DNA of 8,051 nt. Origin: Erysipelotrichaceae bacterium (GTDB lineage: Bacteria; Bacillota_I; Bacilli_A; Erysipelotrichales; Erysipelotrichaceae). Below the pieces are notes generated by a model. That model ran no database searches. It had not been told where the DNA came from and saw only the letters and a program-made list of their open reading frames with translations. Shown piece by piece: positions 1 to 6,550 of the stretch (position 1 is the first letter of the stretch; each line of letters opens with the position of its first letter). The stretch is from NCBI GenBank assembly GCA_030533035.1, contig JAUNJW010000087.1, positions 1-8,051 of the forward strand, read 5' to 3'. The translations under genes were made by a program, and so were the position numbers.

Positions 1-154
1 ACAAGAATACCTGACAACTGAATAAGCAAATAATGCAGTTGATAACTGTAACCATTGAAATAACTATTTCATGACGGTGGTGAAAGCACCGGTTCATTGA
101 TGAAAAAAAGAAGTGAGCTTCACCGGAAAACGCAATCCGGATATTCAGAAAAAT

Positions 155-212
155 AAAAAGAATTCCGCTAAAAGAGAACTAACATAATCAGAGTCTCACC
201 GGAATTCTTTTT
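155..212. terminator. Bidirectional intrinsic terminator, embedded in the 3' end of the P-type ATPase-like gene
   Basis: Positions 155-167 pair perfectly with 200-212 (13 bp, core GAATTCCG/CGGAATTC) around a 32-nt loop. On the plus strand the stem runs into eight T (208-215). On the minus strand the stem is followed by T5-A-T5, so it should stop transcription from either side. The minus-strand gene ends at 196 inside the loop, so its last sense codons (Lys-Lys-Glu-Phe-Arg) form one arm of the stem. The long loop is atypical, but the perfect stem and flanking T tracts make the call firm. Confidence 0.8.
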
Positions 213-2346
213 TTTCACCTATGACAGCTGCCAGGCACACGCAGGCACAGACAGCCGCTGCCGCCGGGGTCAGCGGGAATTTCAGGATATACGGCAGCAG
301 GAACCCGAACAGCAGGACCGCGGCCGCGTGATAGATCAGGATCGCCGTCTGTTTGCGGGCGATTCTTTCATTCAGTCTTCTGGAAAGCTTCAGCGCGTAC
401 AGGAAATCGGACAGCCGGTTCCTTGTCAGCAGGATGCCGGCCGCTTCGCAGTCCGGCTCGGCGCCGGTGCCGATGGCGACGGTGATATCGACATCTTCCT
501 GCGAGGTTTCCTCAGGCTTCATGCTGATGTAGGCGGTGACGGAATCCTCTTCATCCAGGCTGGCCAGAATTCTTTCCCTCTCATCCTTTGCCGGATGGAA
601 AATGACATGATCCGGGGCAAGCCTTTCTTCAAGGACATTGGATTCATCCTCGGTACCGTCGGTAAACAGCCAGAGCTCACAGCCTGCGCCGCGCAGGCCC
701 TCCATGGCTTCCTGGGCGCCCGGGATCAAAGGTCTGATCGCCGCGATGACGCCGATGATGATGTCATCCTGGGTGAAGATCAGCACCCGCTTGCCTTCAT
801 GACGCAGGGACCGGATTGTTTCATCCCATTCACCCGGGTCGATTCCTCTTTCCACGATCTCATCATAGGTGCCGGATCTGTAGGAGCTCAGCGACTGCAG
901 GGCGCTGCGGCCGCGGCGGGAAAGACGGGTGAATTCCTGGATGTCGGTCACTGCCATCCGGCGGGAGCGCAGATAGCGGGTGATCGCCCTGGCAAACGGC
1001 CTGTCGCTGCGGCTCTCCAGGGCATAGGCAATATATTCAAGCCGGCCTTCGCTCATGCCTTCGGCAGTGATGAAGTCGGTCACGGTCAGTTCGTCATCAG
1101 TGACGGCGCCGTTCTGTTCAATGACGGCATAGTCTGTTTTGCCGGCAATCTCCAGCGCTTCCACGCTGCGGAAGAGGACATGTTCCGTCATTGCCTGGCC
1201 GGCCGCGCTCATGACCTCGTTTTCCGAGGAAAGCTTCAGGGCGCGCAGAGCCGTGCAGCTGAGCACGCAGACCAGCACATTGGCCGCGAAGACTGATGAT
1301 CTTCCTGAAAACAGCCAGCCGCCGGCGGCGGTGACAGCGGCGATAATCACATAGAGCAGAAGATATCTGCCGAAGTTTTTGAACGGGGACTGGAATGAAT
1401 CGTCCGAAGCTGTTTTTTCAGCCAGGGAAGCCAGCCGCATCATGGCAGTCGCGCTGCCGGTTTTTTCTGCCCGGATTTCCAGGGAGCCGCTCAGGCAGAT
1501 ACTGTTGGCATAGACATAGGAGCCTTCGCTCTTTTCAATCGGAGTGTCGATTCCGGTCAGGGCTGATTCATCCATGGTCGCAAAGCCGCGGACCACCCGG
1601 CCATCAGCCGGAATGGCTTCGTTGGGCCTGACCATGAAAATCTGATCCTCGCGGAGGTCTTCAACATTGGCCAGTTTCTCCCGCCTGTCATCATAGACGG
1701 AGGCGGTTTTGGGCAGTGAGGAAAGCAGTTCGCTGACCGGCTGGGATGCTTTGAGCCGGCTGTATTCAATCATTCTGTTTTCCAGGCCGGCAATCGTGAT
1801 GATCATCGAGGCGGAAAACAGGAACATGATTCCGTCCCGGTGATTTTTGATGCCGAAGAACAGCCCGAACAGCAGGCATACCGTGAAGGTAAACAGACGC
1901 AGGCAGCCGGACCCGGGCTTGTTTTCCGTCTTTATTTCCCGGATGGCCGCTGCCGCGGTACCGCGGTTGAGCCACAGGGCGCCAATGGTGGGCAGGAAGC
2001 ACAGCCAGTAGGACGCCGGCGCAAACCACAGCAGTCCGCACAGGGCGCTCAGGGCTGCCGAGATGATGAGCTCCTTTGTCAGCAGGATATTCTGCGGCGC
2101 GGTTTCCGGCTCGCTCAGGGCGGGCATTTCCTTCGTATAGGCGTCATAGCCGCAGGCTCTGACTGTCTGGATGATCATCTGTTCATCCGTGATGTCAGGG
2201 TCAAATTCGACAAGCATGGTGTTGCTGGCGAGGGTGACAGCGGCATTGCGCACTCCGCTCAGCGAGCGGACCCTTTTTTCAACCGTGTCGGCACTTGCCT
2301 GGATTGAAATATTCGCGATTGAGAAAGTCTTTGAAATCAGCGCCAT
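196..2346 (-). CDS. P1B-type (heavy-metal) ATPase-like protein lacking all catalytic motifs; probable pseudoenzyme
   Basis: This 716-residue membrane protein keeps the domain order of a CopA/ZntA-type metal ATPase. An HMA-like domain (about 8-70) is followed by two membrane helix pairs (about 92-126 and 149-188), an actuator domain (about 205-310), a third pair (328-370), P and N domains (about 385-660) and a last pair (668-710). Alignable landmarks survive, for example MDESALTG at 258-265 and VAIGTG at 623-628. The working residues do not: the HMA CxxC is I15-Q-A-S18, TGE is TGI (264-266), CPC is LSC (362-364), the phosphorylated DKTGT is EQNGA (410-414), the N-domain HP is RP (449-450), TGD is TDG (562-564) and GDGxND is ISMKPE (607-612). 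The frame is open throughout, so this does not look like recent decay. AGGAG lies 6 nt before the ATG. Active ion pumping seems unlikely; a scaffold, sensor or partner role is inference. It is divergent from the peptidase operon. Confidence 0.85.
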   Translation of the reverse strand: MALISKTFSIANISIQASADTVEKRVRSLSGVRNAAVTLASNTMLVEFDPDITDEQMIIQTVRACGYDAYTKEMPALSEPETAPQNILLTKELIISAALSALCGLLWFAPASYWLCFLPTIGALWLNRGTAAAAIREIKTENKPGSGCLRLFTFTVCLLFGLFFGIKNHRDGIMFLFSASMIITIAGLENRMIEYSRLKASQPVSELLSSLPKTASVYDDRREKLANVEDLREDQIFMVRPNEAIPADGRVVRGFATMDESALTGIDTPIEKSEGSYVYANSICLSGSLEIRAEKTGSATAMMRLASLAEKTASDDSFQSPFKNFGRYLLLYVIIAAVTAAGGWLFSGRSSVFAANVLVCVLSCTALRALKLSSENEVMSAAGQAMTEHVLFRSVEALEIAGKTDYAVIEQNGAVTDDELTVTDFITAEGMSEGRLEYIAYALESRSDRPFARAITRYLRSRRMAVTDIQEFTRLSRRGRSALQSLSSYRSGTYDEIVERGIDPGEWDETIRSLRHEGKRVLIFTQDDIIIGVIAAIRPLIPGAQEAMEGLRGAGCELWLFTDGTEDESNVLEERLAPDHVIFHPAKDERERILASLDEEDSVTAYISMKPEETSQEDVDITVAIGTGAEPDCEAAGILLTRNRLSDFLYALKLSRRLNERIARKQTAILIYHAAAVLLFGFLLPYILKFPLTPAAAAVCACVCLAAVIGEKKEFR

Positions 2347-2367
2347 GCATATCTCCTATAAGTCAAT

Positions 2368-2395
2368 ATTTTAGCCCAATCAGGATGACAGTCAA
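2368..2395 (-). promoter_or_regulatory. Promoter of the P-type ATPase-like gene
   Basis: Read on the minus strand, TTGACT (2395-2390) and TAAAAT (2373-2368) are separated by 16 nt. The predicted start of transcription falls near 2361, giving a leader of about 15 nt that contains the AGGAG ribosome site (2357-2353). The -35 overlaps a palindrome, TCAATTGA (2392-2399). Confidence 0.55.
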
Positions 2396-2426
2396 TTGAA
2401 CAGCCTGTCCTGACTGACTGTGTCAG

Positions 2427-2455
2427 CTGAAATAATCGATCAAAAAATGTATAAT
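2427..2455 (+). promoter_or_regulatory. Promoter of the peptidase-xth-dipeptidase operon
   Basis: A consensus -10 TATAAT (2450-2455) stands 17 nt after CTGAAA (2427-2432), which matches four of six consensus -35 bases. The start of transcription would be near 2462. The ribosome site AGGTGG (2471-2476) lies 7 nt before the ATG at 2484. The -35 overlaps the palindrome TCAGCTGA (2423-2430). Confidence 0.6.
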
Positions 2456-2483
2456 AATCGGCAGATAAAGAGGTGGAAATCCA

Positions 2484-4286
2484 ATGAATGTTAATGAGCG
2501 AATTGCCGCTGTGCGGGCATTGATGGCTGAAAAGGGAATTGATGTTTATTACATTCCCAATGAGGACGATCATCTTTCCCAGGAATATACAGCGGAGTAT
2601 TTCCAGTGCAAGTCCTGGATCTCCGGATTTACCGGAGAATCGGGCTGTGTCATCATCACAAAGGATTTTGCCGGTTTATGGACCGACGGCAGATATTTCA
2701 CACAGGCTGAAAATGAACTGAAGGGCAGCTGTGTCACCCTGATGAGAATGCGCCAGGAAGGGGTTCCCGACGCCGTTGATTTCCTGGTCGATCAGACGCC
2801 TGAGGAAGGCACACTGGGATTTGACGGCCGGGTAGTTTCGGCAGCGGAAGCGCTCGGACTTGCCAGAAGACTCAGGTTCAAAAAGGCGAAGCTGGTGACG
2901 GGATCTGATCTGGCCGGTGAAGTATGGGGCAGAGAAAGACCCTCCATGCCGGCTGCAGAAATATATACTCTGGCGAAAAAATGGACCGGCGAAAGCGCGG
3001 ACGAGCGCATCGGAAGAGTCCGTCAGGCGATGAAGAAAAAGGGCGCGGACGTCCTGGTGCTGACAGCTTTGGAAGATCCCTGCTGGCTGCTGAATGTGCG
3101 CGGCAATGACATTGCCTGCACCCCGGTTGCCTACGCCTTTGCCATGGTGACCATGAAGAAGGTCAGCTATTACATAAGCAAAGAAAAGCTGAACAAAAAG
3201 GTAAAGGATTATTTTGAAAAGATCCATGTGACTATCCGTCCATATGAAAAACTGGCGGCGGATCTTTCAAAACTTCACGGAAAGAAAATATGGGCGTCCC
3301 TGAACCAGCTGAACGCGGATCTTTACTCGCATCTGGCTGAGGACAACTCCATCATCAATGAGACATCGCCTGTCCTCCTGTTCAGGGCAGTCAAGAACAG
3401 CACGGAAATCCGCAACCTGAAAAACGCCCATGTCAAGGACGGCGTGGCTATGGTGCAGTTCATCCGCTGGGTCAAGGAGAACGTTTCAAAGGGTGACATG
3501 ACGGAACTGAGCGCCCAGAATTATCTGTATGACAGAAGGGCAGAACAGAAGGACTATATTGAGCCTTCCTTCCATACCATCTGCGCCTATCAGGCCAACG
3601 CAGCCATGATGCATTATTCGGCAACCGAAGACAGTTATGCGGAAATCAGGCCGCGGGGTGTTCTGCTGGTGGATTCCGGCGGTACATACAAAGACGGCAC
3701 AACCGACATCACCAGAACCATTGCGCTGGATGAACTGACAGACACAGAAAAGAAGTACTACACGATGGTGCTCAAGGGCCATCTGGCCCTGATGCGGGCA
3801 AAGTTCCTTTACGGCACAGCCGGATCCAACCTGGACATCCTGGCAAGAGGACCGATGTGGCAGATGGACATCGATTATCAGTGCGGCACCGGCCACGGCG
3901 TCGGCCATGTCCTGAGCGTCCATGAGGGCCCTCACGGCATCCGCTGGGGTCTGCCCCGCAAGTCTGAGGGCGAGCGCCTGGAGCCGGGCATGATCGTAAC
4001 CGATGAACCGGGCATCTACCTGCCCCATGAGATCGGCATCCGCATTGAAAATGAACTGCTGGTTGTCAAAGGCACAAAGAATTTCTACGGCCAGTTCCTC
4101 GGCTTTGAAACAGTCACCTACTGTCCGTATGACCTTGACGCCATTGACGTGAAGTATCTTACTGACGAGGAAATTGACCAGCTCAATGACTATCATGCCA
4201 TGGTCTATGAAAAACTGGCCGGACTGCTCGGTGAGGAAGACAGAAAATGGCTCGCGGAAGCGACCGGAAAGATTGAAAAGAAATGA
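2484..4286 (+). CDS. pepP: Xaa-Pro aminopeptidase (aminopeptidase P family, M24B, long three-domain type)
   Basis: A cytosolic dimetal peptidase that removes the N-terminal residue from peptides with proline in second position. At 600 residues it matches the long form typified by human XPNPEP1, with two creatinase-like N-terminal domains (about 5-130 and 165-300), the M24 pita-bread catalytic domain (about 310-525) and a short C-terminal extension (about 535-597). Metal ligands are all present by alignment: D397 and D408 (VDSGG, TTDIT), H471 (GTGHGVGH), E508 (TDEPGIY) and E522 (RIENE). Substrate histidines H377 and H480 (VHEGPHG) are also kept. No signal peptide is visible. The start is supported by AGGTGG 7 nt upstream and a consensus -10. 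It is the first gene of the operon, and its stop overlaps the xth start as ATGA. It should be active; the exact peptide preference is unknown. The symbol follows common usage, although E. coli PepP is shorter. Confidence 0.92.
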   Translation: MNVNERIAAVRALMAEKGIDVYYIPNEDDHLSQEYTAEYFQCKSWISGFTGESGCVIITKDFAGLWTDGRYFTQAENELKGSCVTLMRMRQEGVPDAVDFLVDQTPEEGTLGFDGRVVSAAEALGLARRLRFKKAKLVTGSDLAGEVWGRERPSMPAAEIYTLAKKWTGESADERIGRVRQAMKKKGADVLVLTALEDPCWLLNVRGNDIACTPVAYAFAMVTMKKVSYYISKEKLNKKVKDYFEKIHVTIRPYEKLAADLSKLHGKKIWASLNQLNADLYSHLAEDNSIINETSPVLLFRAVKNSTEIRNLKNAHVKDGVAMVQFIRWVKENVSKGDMTELSAQNYLYDRRAEQKDYIEPSFHTICAYQANAAMMHYSATEDSYAEIRPRGVLLVDSGGTYKDGTTDITRTIALDELTDTEKKYYTMVLKGHLALMRAKFLYGTAGSNLDILARGPMWQMDIDYQCGTGHGVGHVLSVHEGPHGIRWGLPRKSEGERLEPGMIVTDEPGIYLPHEIGIRIENELLVVKGTKNFYGQFLGFETVTYCPYDLDAIDVKYLTDEEIDQLNDYHAMVYEKLAGLLGEEDRKWLAEATGKIEKK

Positions 4287-5041
4287 AACTGATATCCTGG
4301 AATGTCAACGGCCTGCGGGCCTGCATGAAAAAAGGGTTCGCGGAGTTCTTCACGGAACAGGACGCGGACATCTTCGCCATTCAGGAGACAAAGATGCAGC
4401 CGGATCAGATGGAAGAAGCGATGCTGTTTGAAGGGTATCACCGCTATATGAACAGCGCTGAGCGCAAAGGCTACTCCGGCACGCTTGTCTACACAAAAGA
4501 AGAACCGCTGTCGGTCACATATGAAATTGAAGGCGACACAACAAAGGAAGGACGTGTCATCACTCTTGAATATCCTGACTTCTGGTTTGTGTGCGCCTAT
4601 GTGCCCAATTCCAAGGACGGCCTGCTGCGCCTTCCTTACCGCTGCGAATGGGAGGACCTGCTCAGGGCGCATCTGAAAAAACTGGATGAGACCAAGCCGG
4701 TCATCTACACAGGGGATCTCAATGTCGCCCATGAGGAAATTGATATCCGCAACCCTGACACAAATCACAAAAGCGCCGGCTTCTCGGACGAGGAAAGGGC
4801 GAAGATGACAGAACTGCTGGCGGCAGGCTTCAGCGACACATTCCGCGAGAAGTATCCGGACACCGTCAAATACTCCTGGTGGAGCTACCGTTTCAATTCC
4901 CGTGCCAAAGGAATCGGTTGGCGGATTGATTATTTCCTGGTTTCTGACCGGATTATGAATCTTGTCAATGATTCCATGATTTTTGATGAGGTTTCCGGAA
5001 GTGACCACTGCCCGGTTTGTCTTGATATTAAATTATCTTAA
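4283..5041 (+). CDS. xth: Exodeoxyribonuclease III (AP endonuclease, ExoA/Xth type)
   Basis: A base-excision-repair enzyme that cuts DNA 5' of abasic sites and trims 3' ends, using one or two Mg2+ ions. The 252-residue protein is a single endonuclease/exonuclease/phosphatase domain, the length of Bacillus subtilis ExoA. Active-site residues expected from E. coli Xth are visible: N7 (SWNVNG), E35 (IQETK), Y106 (CAYVPNS), D145 and N147 (GDLNVA), D216 (WRIDYF), and D241-H242 (GSDH). The start codon overlaps the upstream peptidase stop by 4 nt (ATGA). The upstream ribosome site is weak (GGAAAG, 11 nt away), so translation is probably coupled. Nothing suggests truncation or loss of function. The operon link to peptidases appears to be shared transcription only. 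Confidence 0.95.
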   Translation: MKLISWNVNGLRACMKKGFAEFFTEQDADIFAIQETKMQPDQMEEAMLFEGYHRYMNSAERKGYSGTLVYTKEEPLSVTYEIEGDTTKEGRVITLEYPDFWFVCAYVPNSKDGLLRLPYRCEWEDLLRAHLKKLDETKPVIYTGDLNVAHEEIDIRNPDTNHKSAGFSDEERAKMTELLAAGFSDTFREKYPDTVKYSWWSYRFNSRAKGIGWRIDYFLVSDRIMNLVNDSMIFDEVSGSDHCPVCLDIKLS

Positions 5042-5054
5042 AAAGTAGTATAAT
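5022..5054 (+). promoter_or_regulatory. Possible internal promoter for the dipeptidase gene
   Basis: A perfect TATAAT (5049-5054) sits just after the xth stop, with TTGATA (5022-5027) upstream. The 21-nt spacing is too long for a normal sigma-A promoter, and nothing better matches -35 at 16-18 nt. It may give weak extra transcription of the dipeptidase. The ribosome site is the run GGGGG (5068-5072), 10 nt before the ATG. Confidence 0.3.
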
Positions 5055-5082
5055 CGTTTCTGTTTACGGGGGTATACAGTAC

Positions 5083-6444
5083 ATGGACGTCAGATCTATG
5101 GTAGAAAAATACAGGGACGAGCTCGTTGAAAAACTCGGCAGGCTCGTCGCAATCAACAGTGTCGAGGGCACACCGCTTGACGGCGCACCGTTCGGCGAAG
5201 GTCCGCGCAAGGCACTTGAAACAGCATTGAAGATGATGGAGAACGACGGATTCAGAACCGTCAATCTTGACAATTATGCCGGATATGCGGAAATGGGCGA
5301 AGGCACACAGCTGATCGGTATTGTCGGACATCTCGATGTTGTGCCGGCAAAGAAGGATGACGGATGGGATACAGACCCGTTTGTCATGACAGAAAAGGAC
5401 GGCGTCCTCTACGGCCGCGGCGTCAGCGATGACAAGGGCGCGGTAGTCGCTTCCATGATCGCCATGAAGGTGATCCGCGACATGGGAATCGATGTCAACA
5501 AGAGAATCCGCCTGATTATGGGAACCAACGAGGAAACCGGTTCAAGATGCCTGGCCCACTATGTGGAAAAGGAAGGCTCTGTCGACTATGGCTTCACACC
5601 GGACGGTGAATTCCCCGGCGTCCATGGCGAAAAGGGAATGGTAGCTGCTGTTTACCGTTCCAGAAAAACAGGAATCCGCGCAATTGAAGGCGGCACGGCA
5701 AGAAATGTCGTCTGCCCGCGCTGCACAGTTTCCGTTGACCGCTGCAGTTTCTCCAGAAAGAAACTGGAAGATTATTTCAATAACAACAATCTGGAATTCA
5801 GCATCGAAGAAGGCCAGGATGTCGTGACGATTACCCTGCAGGGTGTGGCTGCCCATGCCAGCCTGCCGGAACTCGGCACCAACGCCATTTCCTATCTGAT
5901 GTGCGGCCTGCGTGAAGCCGGCTACCAGGATCCGTTTGTGGACTTCTACTGCTCACACTTCGGCACATCCTATGACGGCTCCGGCGTCGGCGCGAAATGC
6001 AATGACCAGTACGGTCCGCTGACACTCAACAACGGTGTGATCGCCATGAAGGACGGCGTGATTGAAGGCTCCATCGATATCCGTTTCCCGGTGACGATGA
6101 TGTCCAAGCAGGTTGTGAAGATGATGAGCTCCCATCTTGAGGATGAGGGCGGGGAAATCGAGATTCTCTCCACTGTTGAGCCGCTCTTCTTCGATCCGGG
6201 CTCACCGCTTGTCTCCTCGCTGCTGGAGGCTTATCAGGAAGTCACTTTTGACACGAAGACCATGCCGATGGTCATCGGCGGCGGCACCTATGCCAAGGGC
6301 ATTGACAACACAATCGCCTTCGGCTGCGCTTTCCCTGACAAGGACTACAGAATCCACAATACAAATGAGTATGTGGAGATCAATGAACTGCTCCTGCAGG
6401 CGGAGATCTACGTCGCGGCAATTATCAAGCTGCTCAATCTGTGA
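5083..6444 (+). CDS. pepV: M20 family metallo-dipeptidase (PepV/Sapep type)
   Basis: A cytosolic dizinc (or Mn-dependent) peptidase that splits dipeptides, the last step of peptide breakdown. It is 453 residues long, close to the roughly 470 of Lactobacillus PepV. Motifs in order are GHLDVVP (H83, catalytic D85), GRGVSDDKG (bridging D116), NEETGS (general base E150, ligand E151), TPDGEFP (ligand D174), the lid-domain histidine H258 (AAHAS) and the final ligand H425 (RIHNTNE). The spacing 116-150-151-174 equals that of PepV. The lid domain occupies about 190-370. The ATG at 5083 is preferred over an in-frame ATG at 5098 because only the former has a ribosome site at workable distance. It lies 41 nt after xth, ahead of a strong terminator. 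Other M20 peptidases are the main alternative. Confidence 0.9.
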   Translation: MDVRSMVEKYRDELVEKLGRLVAINSVEGTPLDGAPFGEGPRKALETALKMMENDGFRTVNLDNYAGYAEMGEGTQLIGIVGHLDVVPAKKDDGWDTDPFVMTEKDGVLYGRGVSDDKGAVVASMIAMKVIRDMGIDVNKRIRLIMGTNEETGSRCLAHYVEKEGSVDYGFTPDGEFPGVHGEKGMVAAVYRSRKTGIRAIEGGTARNVVCPRCTVSVDRCSFSRKKLEDYFNNNNLEFSIEEGQDVVTITLQGVAAHASLPELGTNAISYLMCGLREAGYQDPFVDFYCSHFGTSYDGSGVGAKCNDQYGPLTLNNGVIAMKDGVIEGSIDIRFPVTMMSKQVVKMMSSHLEDEGGEIEILSTVEPLFFDPGSPLVSSLLEAYQEVTFDTKTMPMVIGGGTYAKGIDNTIAFGCAFPDKDYRIHNTNEYVEINELLLQAEIYVAAIIKLLNL

Positions 6445-6451
6445 TTCTTCC

Positions 6452-6486
6452 AAGATGTTTCCTCATGGCGGGGGGACATCTTTTTT
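6452..6486 (+). terminator. Intrinsic terminator of the pepP-xth-pepV operon
   Basis: AAGATGT (6452-6458) pairs with ACATCTT (6476-6482). The stem is extended inward by TTCCTC against GGGGGG (with G-T pairs), giving about 13 bp around an ATGGC loop, and it is followed by more T to 6486. It starts 7 nt after the dipeptidase stop and separates that operon from the HAD gene unit. Confidence 0.88.
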
Positions 6487-6514
6487 CGTTTCCGCATGTA
6501 TGAAAGGGTTTATA

Positions 6515-6542
6515 GGCACCGGTATCCGTGCCGTGTTATAAT
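6515..6542 (+). promoter_or_regulatory. Extended -10 promoter of the HAD phosphatase gene, with an inverted repeat in place of a -35
   Basis: TGTTATAAT (6534-6542) is a perfect extended -10 element. No recognisable -35 lies 16-18 nt upstream; that position holds an imperfect inverted repeat (GGCAC-C-GG TAT CC-GTGCC, 6515-6532). Transcription should start at about 6548-6550, directly before the ATG at 6551, predicting an almost leaderless mRNA. Confidence 0.65.
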
Positions 6543-6550
6543 ATGCCGGT

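Noticed and set aside
1..50. Resemblance of CTGACAACTGAATAAGC to the TTGAAAACTGAATA-like boxes in rRNA operon spacers
   Set aside because: The match is short and AT-rich, and no rRNA or tRNA sequence is visible in the window. More upstream sequence would be needed before calling an rRNA operon edge.
100..156. 18-codon frame beginning ATG-AAA-AAA in the left flank
   Set aside because: It has no ribosome site, is very short and overlaps the inverted repeats and terminator stem; a start by chance is more likely.
205..218. Run of eight A in the last codons of the ATPase-like gene as a programmed frameshift or slippage site
   Set aside because: It lies within the last few codons and is fully explained by the terminator T tract on the other strand; any frameshift would change only the extreme C-terminus.
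328..1296. 322-codon plus-strand open frame opposite the ATPase-like gene
   Set aside because: Its product shows no family motif, and no promoter or ribosome site precedes it. The opposite strand has a clear domain match over the whole span, so it is an antisense shadow.
3486..4196. 236-codon minus-strand open frame inside pepP
   Set aside because: It lies opposite the strongly conserved M24 catalytic domain and resembles no family; it is a shadow of codon bias.
4205..5008. 267-codon minus-strand open frame across xth
   Set aside because: Exonuclease III on the plus strand has all its active-site residues in order; the antisense frame has no recognisable domain and no promoter or ribosome site that I can see.
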